Source: an uncultured Collinsella sp. (GTDB lineage Bacteria; Actinomycetota; Coriobacteriia; Coriobacteriales; Coriobacteriaceae). From it: 62,138 bases of DNA. The stretch lies in NCBI GenBank assembly GCA_937995345.1, contig CALKKS010000002.1, forward strand, positions 1-62,138, written 5' to 3'. Positions 8,646 through 16,458 of this stretch are shown piece by piece. Position numbers and translations under genes: made by a program. Position 1 is the stretch's first letter. Each line of letters opens with the position of its first letter. The notes beneath the pieces were generated by a model. The model was not told where the DNA came from and searched no databases. It saw nothing but the letters and a program-made list of their open reading frames with translations.

Positions 8646-8708
8646 CTTTCGCGGAAAGGAAAATGTCCCAATTCTCCGGTGAAAGGTTCTTTCATAACCG
8701 TAAACGGT
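8646..8708. promoter_or_regulatory. Cluster of short palindromes between fruA and the RpiR regulator
   Basis: Three exact dyads lie in 63 bases: CTTTCGCGGAAAG (8646-8658), TGAAAGGTTCTTTCA (8680-8694) and ACCGTAAACGGT (8697-8708). TGAAA(N)TTTCA-like dyads fit operators known for MurR/RpiR proteins. They sit upstream of the fruA start and downstream of a weak minus-strand TTGCCG/TAAACT promoter. Inference: binding sites for the adjacent regulator. Confidence 0.5.
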
Positions 8709-8824
8709 AGGTGAAAGTTTACCATCAACACTTGAAACGGCAAGGTGTATCTTGTAATTGAAAATGCCCGTATACTATGGCATTGAAAAACAAGTCATAT
8801 TTTCATGCCAACCAGGAGCCATCC

Positions 8825-9682
8825 ATGACTGATAGCAGCAAGAGCGCGCTTTCCCTTATTAGCACTCATCAGGGATATAGTGGATCCGAGCAGCGCATTG
8901 TCGACTATATATTGGAGCACCAGTCCGAGGCGCCGCGCCTGACGGCCGCCCAGCTCTCACGAGCCGCCGCCACGTCCGAGGCGACGGTTTCGCGCTTCTG
9001 CCGCAAGCTGGGCTTTGGCAGCTTCCGCAGCTTTCAGTTTTCGTTGGCGCGCGACTTGGAGAGTCAGCGCAACGAGGGCCTGACCGACGAGGTCTCGCTC
9101 GACAACATGGAGCAGAGCCTTAAGAATATCTTGGCTGCCAAGGTCAGCGAGCTTAACGCGACCATCGACGGGATTGACCACGATACGCTAACGGCCGTTG
9201 TGCACGCGTTAAAGAATGCGGGCGTTATTGAGTTTGCGGCCGTAGGCAACACCAACGCCGTCGCGCTCGACGCGACGTTTAAGTTTTCGCAGCTGGGCCT
9301 TCGCTGCATGGCAAGCACCATCAGCGAGACCTCGATTGGTTTTGCGCTCACGTTGCGCCCCGGCGACGTTATCGTGCTGATATCGAACTCCGGCAAGTCG
9401 CGCCGTCTGAATCGCATGGCAAAAGCGGCTCGCGACTGCGGTGCCACCGTGGTCGTCATCAGCAGTGACAGCAAGTCTCCACTTGCGCGCCTAGCCGACT
9501 ACACCTTTAATACCGTCAATCACGAGGCGCTGCTGACAACGGGCGACTTCGCGTTCTCCAAGATGAGCGCCACGATGATCATCGAGGTCATCTACAACTT
9601 CCTGCTGCCCGAAATCGAGGACGCCCGAGAGCACATCAGCTACTACGAGGAGCTCATCCAGCCGGATAAGGTCGTGGAGTAG
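8825..9682 (+). CDS. MurR/RpiR family transcriptional regulator
   Basis: Sugar-phosphate-responsive DNA-binding protein of 285 residues. An N-terminal winged-helix HTH (about 1-80) includes AAATSEATVSRFCRKLGF. A SIS domain (about 120-260) binds phosphosugars, with VLISNSGKSRR as its characteristic loop. The start is the ATG at 8825, preceded by AGGAG; 16 extra upstream codons lack a ribosome site. A TATACT -10-like hexamer lies at 8771-8776. Being divergent from the fructose transporter, it probably controls fruA, and perhaps the kinases, in response to fructose 1-phosphate. Whether it represses or activates is not visible. Confidence 0.9.
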   Translation: MTDSSKSALSLISTHQGYSGSEQRIVDYILEHQSEAPRLTAAQLSRAAATSEATVSRFCRKLGFGSFRSFQFSLARDLESQRNEGLTDEVSLDNMEQSLKNILAAKVSELNATIDGIDHDTLTAVVHALKNAGVIEFAAVGNTNAVALDATFKFSQLGLRCMASTISETSIGFALTLRPGDVIVLISNSGKSRRLNRMAKAARDCGATVVVISSDSKSPLARLADYTFNTVNHEALLTTGDFAFSKMSATMIIEVIYNFLLPEIEDAREHISYYEELIQPDKVVE

Positions 9683-9715
9683 GTTTTAGCGGGGGACGTT
9701 ATGTGCCGTTCCCAC

Positions 9716-9867
9716 AAAACTATGCCGGTTTACTACGATGAAATCGGAATATGCGATCACATCGCATTGTTAAAGAAAACCGCAAGCGTTCTACCTGCGG
9801 TTTTCTTTTTACAATTTTAGCTGTGCTCGGGCTATGCCGATTCATCGTAGTAAACCGGCATAGTTTT
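9716..9867. repeat. 27-bp perfect inverted repeat enclosing a bidirectional terminator
   Basis: Outer arms 9716-9742 and 9841-9867 are exact reverse complements over 27 bases, and TCGG/CCGA extend the pairing past one bulged A. The loop holds two further perfect hairpins: ATGCGAT-CAC-ATCGCAT (9751-9767), and AAAGAAAACCGCA/TGCGGTTTTCTTT (9772-9784, 9796-9808), which has T tracts on both strands. It lies between the convergent RpiR gene and recN and must terminate both. Confidence 0.9.
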
Positions 9868-9941
9868 TGCCGATCGGACCTGAAAAGCAAGCGGCGGGGC
9901 AAGAATTACTGATATTTTGCCCCCAACACCGCCGGCTCGTT

Positions 9942-11570
9942 CTAACTTCGAGCCTCTTCCAGCATCTGCCTGGCGTGCGCCAGGCTTGCCTCCGACTGAT
10001 CGCCGCTCAGCATACGGGCGATCTCAGCGATGCGGGCATCCCCAGCCACCTCATCCAGATGCGTTTGGGGAACGTCGCCGGGTTCTTTGCTCACCACGTA
10101 GTGTTTGTCGGCCATGACGGCAACCTGCGCCAGGTGGGTTACGACAATCACCTGATGCGTAGCGGCGAGGTCTGTCAGCACGCTCGCGAGAGCACGTGCG
10201 GTAGAGCCGCCGACACCGGCATCGACCTCGTCGAACACCAGCGTATCCACGCCGTCCGCGTTGCCGAGGACAACCTTGCTCGCCAGCATGACGCGGCTCA
10301 GCTCACCGCCCGACGCAATGCGGCGCAGAGGGCGCGGCGTCAATCCGGCGCCGCTGCGATACAAAAGCTCGTAGCTCGAAGGCCCCGCCGGCGTCCACTC
10401 GGCACGTGGAAGATCGCGCGACTCCCAAACGAGCTCGGCGCCGCCCATCTCCAGGCGCTCCATCTGACGACCGACCTCGTGGCAAAAGCGCGGAGCTGCA
10501 GTATTCCGTGCGCGTTTAAGCGCCTTGGCAGCGGCAAACAACTCGCGCTCGGCAGCACCAAGTGATTCACGCGCCTTTTTGATCTGTTCATCGCCATCAT
10601 CGACCAGGGACAGCAGCTCTTGCGAGCGATCGCGCATGGCAAAGACATCGTCCATGGTGGGACCCCACTGACGCAACAGGCCCTTGAGGTCGGAATACCG
10701 CTCGCGCATACGAGTAAGCTCGCGCGGATCGAAGGCGACCCCATCGCGATAAGCACGCAGCTCGTTGGCGCAATCCTCAAGCGAAATGCAGGCATCCGAA
10801 AGGGCATCGGCGATGTCGCCCAGCTTGCGATCGACGGCCACCATACGGGAAAGCTCTGCCACGGCGCCGTTCACGGCATCGAGCGCTCCCCCTTCGGCTG
10901 CAAGTGATGCATGGGCATCGTTAGCCGTGGCCACCAGTACCTCGGCATGCTCGGAGCGCGGCAGCAGCTCCTCGAGCTCCTCATACTCACCCGGCTTGGG
11001 GTCGACCTCGGCGATACGCTCCAGGGCGAAGCGCGCCTCCTCGACGCGACTCCCCTGCGCACGCGAGGCCTCCTCGACGCGACGGACCTCCTTGGCAGCC
11101 GCACGCGAGGCTTTAAAGCAAGCACGGTAGTGCTCGAGCGCCTCGAGTGCCGGGCGCCCTGCCCATGCATCAACCATGGCAACATGATGCGACGGGTCAA
11201 GCAGGCGCTGGTGCTCGTGCTGGCCGCAAAGATCCATCATCACGCCGACGCGCTCCGAAAGCTCGCGCACGCTGGCGATACGGCCGTCAATTTTTACGCG
11301 ACTGCGGCCTTCGGCAGAAAGACTGCGCTGCACGGTGAAGCCCTCCGTGTCGTGCGGGCCGTCAAACAGGCGCGCCTCGACGCTGGCAAGTGCCTCACCC
11401 TCGCGCACCGTCGACGAATCCGCGCGCTCGCCCAAAATAAGCTTGAGCGCCGAGAGCAGCGCGGTCTTACCGGCGCCGGTTTCTCCGGTCAAAACCGTTA
11501 GGCCCGCACTCGGAACCAACGTCGCCTCACGAATGAGCGCGATATTGGAAACCTGCAGCTCATCGATCAT
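9942..11570 (-). CDS. recN: DNA repair protein RecN
   Basis: SMC-like ATPase that acts at double-strand breaks in recombinational repair. The 542 residues show Walker A GETGAGKT at 29-36, a long central coiled coil rich in Glu, Arg and Ala, the ABC signature ASGGELSRVML and Walker B TLVFDEVDAG. Length is typical. Its start overlaps the end of nadK by 11 bases, so it is the last gene of the efp-nusB-nadK operon and is probably translationally coupled. Confidence 0.96.
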   Translation of the reverse strand: MIDELQVSNIALIREATLVPSAGLTVLTGETGAGKTALLSALKLILGERADSSTVREGEALASVEARLFDGPHDTEGFTVQRSLSAEGRSRVKIDGRIASVRELSERVGVMMDLCGQHEHQRLLDPSHHVAMVDAWAGRPALEALEHYRACFKASRAAAKEVRRVEEASRAQGSRVEEARFALERIAEVDPKPGEYEELEELLPRSEHAEVLVATANDAHASLAAEGGALDAVNGAVAELSRMVAVDRKLGDIADALSDACISLEDCANELRAYRDGVAFDPRELTRMRERYSDLKGLLRQWGPTMDDVFAMRDRSQELLSLVDDGDEQIKKARESLGAAERELFAAAKALKRARNTAAPRFCHEVGRQMERLEMGGAELVWESRDLPRAEWTPAGPSSYELLYRSGAGLTPRPLRRIASGGELSRVMLASKVVLGNADGVDTLVFDEVDAGVGGSTARALASVLTDLAATHQVIVVTHLAQVAVMADKHYVVSKEPGDVPQTHLDEVAGDARIAEIARMLSGDQSEASLAHARQMLEEARS

Positions 11571-12420
11571 GACGCACTCCGTAGAACACGCGGCTCACCG
11601 AGTTATAGAAGCTCTCGGGGCCGTAATCCAACAGCAGCACATCGCCGGGACCGCGACGCACAGCCACGCTCTCGACCGTACCATCGCAGGTAATAAACTG
11701 TCCGTCGATGGCAATCGCCGGAACGCTCGGGCGGTCATCAGACATAAAGATCTCGACGACATCGCTCGGCGAGGTCAAAAAGGCGCGAGCCTGAATGGTA
11801 TGCGGAGCAATGGGCACGCAGACCATGCCCGTGTAATCGGGGCTGACGATGGGCCCGCCGGCGGAAAGCGCGTAGCCGGTGGAGCCGGTCGCCGTAGATA
11901 CAACTACGCCGTCACCGCGCAGGCGGTCGATATGATGGCCGGACACCGTGATGTCGAACTCGACCATATCGGACAGGGGCCCGCGCGTAAGCGCCATATC
12001 GTTGAGGGCGAACGTGCGCACAACATCCTTCGTGCCGTCTTCGCGAACCGAGACGATATCAGCGGCGATGGTGGCGCGGCGACTCACATGGAGCTCGCCG
12101 GACAGGGCATCGCTCACGACCTGCAAAATGTCGCGCTCCTCGGGACTCGCGGCCGTCAAAAAGCCTAAATGACCATAGGAAAGACCCAAAATGGGAATCT
12201 CGCGGTAGTTGAGGATACGAGCCGCGCGCAGCAGCGTACCGTCGCCGCCGAGCGTAATAACCAAGTCGGCATCGTCAACATCGGGCGCACTCTGGATCTT
12301 GGAGCGCTGGTCGGCAGCCCATGCGACCTCGTAGCCTTGGCGCGAAAGCCAAAGCTCGAGCATCAGGCCGCTCTCGACCGCCTCTTGCTTGTAGTAATTG
12401 GGAACCAGAAAGACCTTCAT
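11560..12420 (-). CDS. nadK: NAD kinase
   Basis: Phosphorylates NAD to NADP using ATP or polyphosphate. The 286-residue protein contains GGDGTLLRA, the active GGDG motif, followed by NDMALTRG and the glycine-rich VSTATGSTGYALSAGGP that binds NAD. The start overlaps the tlyA stop in an ATGA arrangement. The gene order tlyA-nadK-recN is widespread in Gram-positive bacteria. Confidence 0.97.
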   Translation of the reverse strand: MKVFLVPNYYKQEAVESGLMLELWLSRQGYEVAWAADQRSKIQSAPDVDDADLVITLGGDGTLLRAARILNYREIPILGLSYGHLGFLTAASPEERDILQVVSDALSGELHVSRRATIAADIVSVREDGTKDVVRTFALNDMALTRGPLSDMVEFDITVSGHHIDRLRGDGVVVSTATGSTGYALSAGGPIVSPDYTGMVCVPIAPHTIQARAFLTSPSDVVEIFMSDDRPSVPAIAIDGQFITCDGTVESVAVRRGPGDVLLLDYGPESFYNSVSRVFYGVRHDR

Positions 12421-13229
12421 AGCGTTGCAGCTTTCTCGCTCAAAACCGATACCTGGGATTGCAGCTCAGCCTTGGTGCGTTCGCCGGGGGCAAACCTCGT
12501 GCCGTACAGGAAAAACTCAACGTTGCCCTTGGCGCCATGGATGGGCGACACGCACACGTCGAGCGGGAACAGGCCCTTGGCGGCAAAAAGCTCAATCGCC
12601 GCCACGAGCGTATCGCAGCGGACGGCGGGGTCGGTCACGATACCGCCCTCGCCCACCAGCGCAGCCGGCGCCTCAAACTGGGGCTTTACGAGCGTGCAGA
12701 ACGAACCCGAAGGCTTCAGGCACGCCAGCACGGCGTCGATGATATTCGCGATACTCGTAAATGACACATCGCACACGGCCAGGTCGATAGCGCCGCCGTA
12801 GCCGAGCTCAGGCAGCTGCGTCACATTGGTGCGCTCAAGGAGCGTCACGCGCTCGTCTTGGCGCAGCGACCAATCAAACTGGGCGCGACCCACATCGACC
12901 GAAACGACTGTGGCGGAGCCGCGCTTGAGCAGGCAATCGGTAAAGCCGCCCGTAGAACAGCCCACATCGAGGCAAGCAAGATCCGTCGGATCAATCCCAA
13001 ACGCATCGAGCGCACCCTGGAGCTTGAGTCCGCCGCGCCCCACGTAGGGAATACGACCCTTCACGTGTAGGGGCAGGCCGGGCGTCACCTTAAGGCCCGG
13101 CGAGGTCAAACGCTCGCCGCCACTCGAAACCAAGCCGGCCATAAGAGTGCGAAGGGCATCCGCGCGATCGGCGCAGATGCCCTGTGAAATCAGTTCGTCA
13201 TCGAGACGCACGCGTTTCATGAATGCCAT
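12417..13229 (-). CDS. tlyA: TlyA family rRNA methyltransferase (S4 domain plus FtsJ-like domain)
   Basis: Predicted 2'-O-methyltransferase of 16S and/or 23S rRNA; the family also includes hemolysin-annotated members. An N-terminal S4 RNA-binding domain (RVRLDDELISQG, residues 5-65) is followed by a Rossmann methyltransferase with the SAM loop LDVGCSTGGFTDCLL and the catalytic-lysine region LVKPQFEA. Start codons overlap: TTG at 13232, ATG at 13229 and ATG at 13220. The ATG at 13229 was chosen because it forms TGATG with the xseB stop, implying coupling. The protein is 270 residues from that start. Confidence 0.92.
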   Translation of the reverse strand: MAFMKRVRLDDELISQGICADRADALRTLMAGLVSSGGERLTSPGLKVTPGLPLHVKGRIPYVGRGGLKLQGALDAFGIDPTDLACLDVGCSTGGFTDCLLKRGSATVVSVDVGRAQFDWSLRQDERVTLLERTNVTQLPELGYGGAIDLAVCDVSFTSIANIIDAVLACLKPSGSFCTLVKPQFEAPAALVGEGGIVTDPAVRCDTLVAAIELFAAKGLFPLDVCVSPIHGAKGNVEFFLYGTRFAPGERTKAELQSQVSVLSEKAATL

Positions 13230-13495
13230 CAACCATTCGTATCCGGAGACGCGGCCTGGCTATCCTGGGATTCGTTTGCCGCATCCTCATCGTATTCCTG
13301 CTCGAGCTTATCGGCCTCGCGAGGCGTCAACTCAAACTTATCGACCATGTCGACCGCACGGGAGCCCAGCTCAATCGCCTCGTCAAACAAATCGAGCGAA
13401 CGCTCCAGGGACGTATCCTTGGAGCGAACGGTCGCGATAATCTGGTCCAAACGGTCCGAGATCTCGTCGAAATTGCGGACGGAACCCTCTGGCAT
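13229..13495 (-). CDS. xseB: Exodeoxyribonuclease VII small subunit
   Basis: Small helical subunit of exonuclease VII, which degrades single-stranded DNA. The 88 residues match the family core (FDEISDRLDQIIATVRS, then LERSLDLFDEAIELG), followed by an acidic tail. It is unusual in lacking xseA next to it; nusB precedes it directly with a two-base gap. The large subunit must be encoded elsewhere if the enzyme works. Confidence 0.9.
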   Translation of the reverse strand: MPEGSVRNFDEISDRLDQIIATVRSKDTSLERSLDLFDEAIELGSRAVDMVDKFELTPREADKLEQEYDEDAANESQDSQAASPDTNG

Positions 13496-13497
13496 GG

Positions 13498-14082
13498 CTA
13501 CTCCTCGACGGTACCGGTCTCGGCCTCGGCGACCTCGGTATCCTTATCGAGAACGCCGGCCGCAGCCTGAGCGGCGGCAACCTTGGCGGCAGCCTCGGCA
13601 GCCTGGGCCTCCTCGCGGGCACGGTCCTCGGCCAGCAGCTCCTGATACAGATCCTCGCCCGGCAGCTCCTCGCTGCGAGCGATCTTGCCCAGCACGCCGT
13701 TGACAAACGACGCGGACTGGTCGGTGCCATAGGCCTTGGCAAGCTCGACAGCCTCGTTAATCACGATGGCGTCCGAGACCTCCTCGTCGGTGAGGAAGCG
13801 CATCTCATAGACGGCGATGCGCAACAGATTGCGGTCGGCGCCGGGCATGCGCATAAGATCCCAGTTCTTGGCGACGGAGCGCAGAGCGCAGTCGATACGG
13901 TCGATGTGCTCGTAGGCACCGCGGCACAACTCCAGCGCGTAGGGGTCGAGGGGACCCTTCGAGATCAGGAAATCGCCCTCGAGGACGCGCTCGAGCGGGC
14001 TGTCCGTGGCCTCGGCCTGGAACAGCAGCTGCAGCGCCTGACTGCGGGCAAGCGTACGCCCGCGATAAACCTTAAGGCTCAA
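13498..14082 (-). CDS. nusB: Transcription antitermination factor NusB
   Basis: RNA-binding helical protein acting with NusE/S10 at boxA in rRNA antitermination. The N-terminal RTLARSQALQLLFQAEAT and central VINEAVELAKAYG match NusB. At 194 residues it is about 50 longer than usual, because of an Ala/Glu-rich acidic tail from about residue 145. It is preceded by an Asp23-family gene with a three-base gap, the same pairing as yqhY-nusB in Bacillus. Confidence 0.93.
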   Translation of the reverse strand: MSLKVYRGRTLARSQALQLLFQAEATDSPLERVLEGDFLISKGPLDPYALELCRGAYEHIDRIDCALRSVAKNWDLMRMPGADRNLLRIAVYEMRFLTDEEVSDAIVINEAVELAKAYGTDQSASFVNGVLGKIARSEELPGEDLYQELLAEDRAREEAQAAEAAAKVAAAQAAAGVLDKDTEVAEAETGTVEE

Positions 14083-14085
14083 AGG

Positions 14086-14448
14086 TTACTCCTTGGGGAA
14101 AACGAGGCCGTCGATGCAAACGTCAACGCGCTCGACCTCGACGCCCACCTGGGCATCGATGGCAGCGACCACGGCGGCGCGAACGGCCTCGGCGAGTTTC
14201 TTGAACGGATAGCCAAAGAACACCACGACACGCACGGTGAGTGCGAGCTTGTCACCGATAACCTCGGCCTCGACCGCCGGCTCGGAAGCAGGGGCCTTGG
14301 ACGAGAGCATCATGGAGACAAGGTTGGTGGCAAGGTCCTTGACGCCAACGGAGGCGATGCCCTCGACATCCGACACGGCGCGCGAGACGATGGCGGTCAG
14401 AACATCGGGCGAAATGCCGATGCCGTCAATCTTGATTTCCTGGGGCAT
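14086..14448 (-). CDS. Asp23/Gls24 family envelope stress protein (YqhY-like)
   Basis: 120-residue protein of the Asp23 (DUF322) family. Near the N-terminus lies GISPDVLTAIVSRAVSDVEG, and in the middle LALTVRVVVFFGYPF. The biochemical role is not established; in Bacillus the yqhY gene sits between acetyl-CoA carboxylase genes and nusB and affects fatty-acid synthesis. Here it lies between efp and nusB. A second Asp23 protein is encoded at 61.5 kb, beside a fatty-acid kinase-like gene. Confidence 0.9.
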   Translation of the reverse strand: MPQEIKIDGIGISPDVLTAIVSRAVSDVEGIASVGVKDLATNLVSMMLSSKAPASEPAVEAEVIGDKLALTVRVVVFFGYPFKKLAEAVRAAVVAAIDAQVGVEVERVDVCIDGLVFPKE

Positions 14449-14472
14449 GAGTCCTCCTAGAAGAGTTGGTTG

Positions 14473-15036
14473 CTAGACGCGGGAGACGAACTTGCCGTCG
14501 CGGGTGTCAACCTTGATGACCTCGCCCTCGTTGAGGTACATGGGGACCTGGATGACAGCGCCGGTGTCGATCGTGGCCGGCTTGGTGGAACCCTGGACGG
14601 TATCGCCCTTAAAGCCCGGGTCGGTCTGGACGATGGTGGTCTCGATGAACATCGGCGGGGTCACGCCCATGAGCTCATCGTCGGCGAAGAGCAGCTGGCA
14701 GATGTCGTTCTCGCGCAGCCACTTGGAGTTCTCGCCCACCATGTCCTCGGGAACGGGAACCTGCTCATAGGACTCGTTGTCCATGAAGATGTAGTCGGTG
14801 CCATCGTTGTAGAGGTACTGGAACTCACGGGTGGTGAGCATGACGCTCTCGAACTTGGTGCCGGCGTTGCAGGTGTTCTCGACGACGCGGCCGCTCTTGA
14901 TGTCGCGGGTCTTGTAGCGCACAAACGCGCCGCCCTTGCCCGGCTTGACATGCTGGAACTCGACGATGGTGTAGACCTTGTCCTTAATGCGGAGACCGAG
15001 GCCGTTCTTGAAGTCGGCGGTAGAAATGGTAGGCAT
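14473..15036 (-). CDS. efp: Translation elongation factor P
   Basis: Binds stalled ribosomes and helps form Pro-Pro bonds. The 187 residues form three beta-barrel domains. The tip loop reads KPGKGGAF, with the lysine that is modified in some bacteria (near residue 33). No epmA/epmB or rhamnosyltransferase gene is visible, so it may be unmodified as in other actinobacteria. The start is the ATG at 15036 (MPTIST), after AAGAAAGG; the open frame adds 11 unsupported residues. It leads the Asp23-nusB-xseB-tlyA-nadK-recN operon. Confidence 0.96.
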   Translation of the reverse strand: MPTISTADFKNGLGLRIKDKVYTIVEFQHVKPGKGGAFVRYKTRDIKSGRVVENTCNAGTKFESVMLTTREFQYLYNDGTDYIFMDNESYEQVPVPEDMVGENSKWLRENDICQLLFADDELMGVTPPMFIETTIVQTDPGFKGDTVQGSTKPATIDTGAVIQVPMYLNEGEVIKVDTRDGKFVSRV

Positions 15037-15130
15037 AGCGACCTTTCTTGTTATGGGCAGAACGCACAAGCGTCCAAATTACATACGAGCGAAATTATAC
15101 ACTTGCAGACGGTGCCTGCAGCGAGCGCAT

Positions 15131-15172
15131 AAAAAGAGAACGCGGGGCGTCCGAATCGATCCGGACGCCCCG
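15131..15172 (-). terminator. Terminator of the M24 peptidase gene
   Basis: On the minus strand, GGGGCGTCCG pairs with CGGACGCCCC, followed by GCGTTCTCTTTTT. It separates the peptidase gene from the efp operon. Confidence 0.8.
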
Positions 15173-15195
15173 CCCCAAAAATCTATCGAAATGAG

Positions 15196-16326
15196 CTAGC
15201 AATCGATGACGTGAAGGTCATGCGGCGTCTTGGTGAAGGGCTCGTAGCCGTTCTCGGTGACCACGCCGTAGTCCTCCAGGCGCACGCCGCCCACACCGGG
15301 CAGGTACACGCCGGGCTCCATGGTGATAACCGAGCCAACCTCAATGATGTTCTTGCTGCGGTTAAAGTTGGGCAGCTCGTGGATGTCGATGCCCACGCCA
15401 TGGCCGAGACCATGGTTGTAGTAATCGCCATAGCCGGCATCGCCGATGATCTTCTTGGAAAGCTTGAAAATATCGTTGCCCTCGACGCCCGGATGGATGG
15501 CAGCGACGCACTCCTCATGCGTACGGCGCACGAGTGCGTACAGGTCGAGCTGCTCCTGCGTGGGCTCGCCCATCACGACGGTGCGCGTCATATCGGAGCG
15601 ATAGTCGCAGTAGCCCGCGCCATAATCCATGAGAACGAAGTCGCCCTTCTCGATCACGCGGTCGCTCGGGACGGCATGCGGGTTGGCGGTATTGGGGCCG
15701 CTCGCCACGATGGAGCCAAAGGCCAGGCTGTCGGCGCCGTTAGCGAACATAAAGTTCTCGAGCTCGTTGCGAACCTGCTTCTCGGTCATGCCGGGCTTAA
15801 TAAAGCCGAGCATGTGCTGGAAGGCGGCATCGGTGATCGACTGCGCATGGCGCATGAGCTCGATTTCCTCGGCGTCCTTGATGGCGCGCATCTTGCGAAT
15901 GTCATCATGCATCAGCGGCAGTATGCAGGCGACGGAACGATCCTCCAGACCACGCTGAATACCCTGGTAGAAGTTGATCTGCATGTCGTCCTCGACAGCG
16001 CAAACGCGGCACTTGTTGGCCGCAATCTTGCCGGCGACCCAACCGGGGATGGTGCCCTCGTCCATGTCGTAGACCCAGGGGCTGCCGGCGGGCGTGTTCT
16101 CCTCAAAGCTGTTGAGGTAGCGCGAGTCGGTATGGAACAGGCACTGGTCAGCCGTAATAAACGCAGCGTGCGGGAACTCGAAGGTATAGTCGAAGACGCC
16201 CTTCACGCCCGTGAGCCAACGAAGGTTGGCCTCGTCGCGCACCACGATGGCATCGTAGCCGCGCTCAGCCATCAGGGCACGGACACGCTCGATACGACCG
16301 GCAGGACCGGCAGCAAACTCAGACAT
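15196..16326 (-). CDS. pepP: M24 family Xaa-Pro aminopeptidase
   Basis: Cytoplasmic metallopeptidase predicted to cleave X-Pro N-terminal bonds. The 376 residues comprise an N-terminal creatinase-like domain (to about 130) and a pita-bread catalytic domain. All five metal ligands are visible: Asp in MDYGAGYCDY, Asp in RSDMTRT, His in GLGHGVGIDIHE, Glu in TMEPGVYL and Glu in VRLEDYGV. The start follows AAGAAAGGA. Prolidase (PepQ) specificity is possible; the subfamily is not certain. A pepP just upstream of efp is common in Gram-positive genomes. Confidence 0.92.
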   Translation of the reverse strand: MSEFAAGPAGRIERVRALMAERGYDAIVVRDEANLRWLTGVKGVFDYTFEFPHAAFITADQCLFHTDSRYLNSFEENTPAGSPWVYDMDEGTIPGWVAGKIAANKCRVCAVEDDMQINFYQGIQRGLEDRSVACILPLMHDDIRKMRAIKDAEEIELMRHAQSITDAAFQHMLGFIKPGMTEKQVRNELENFMFANGADSLAFGSIVASGPNTANPHAVPSDRVIEKGDFVLMDYGAGYCDYRSDMTRTVVMGEPTQEQLDLYALVRRTHEECVAAIHPGVEGNDIFKLSKKIIGDAGYGDYYNHGLGHGVGIDIHELPNFNRSKNIIEVGSVITMEPGVYLPGVGGVRLEDYGVVTENGYEPFTKTPHDLHVIDC

Positions 16327-16352
16327 GCAGATTCCTTTCTTGTTGTCTCCAT

Positions 16353-16421
16353 AAAGACGGGACGGGTCTCAACAGAACGACGGAATCGCATGCGATCCGC
16401 GACCGATTGAAAACCCGTCCC
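16353..16421 (-). terminator. Hairpin at the end of the alaS-aroK operon
   Basis: GGGACGGGT (16359-16367) is the exact complement of ACCCGTCCC (16413-16421). On the minus strand the second arm is followed by CGTCTTTAT. The loop contains an inner GATCGCATGCGAT palindrome. The T tract is weak. Confidence 0.5.
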
Positions 16422-16458
16422 TCAACATGATACGAAAGACGATGGATGTCAATAAATC

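Noticed and set aside
6450..8714. 754-codon plus-strand frame opposite fruA
   Set aside because: Mirror of the transporter gene, rich in Gly/Asp/His repeats typical of antisense translation; it also runs through the fruA terminator.
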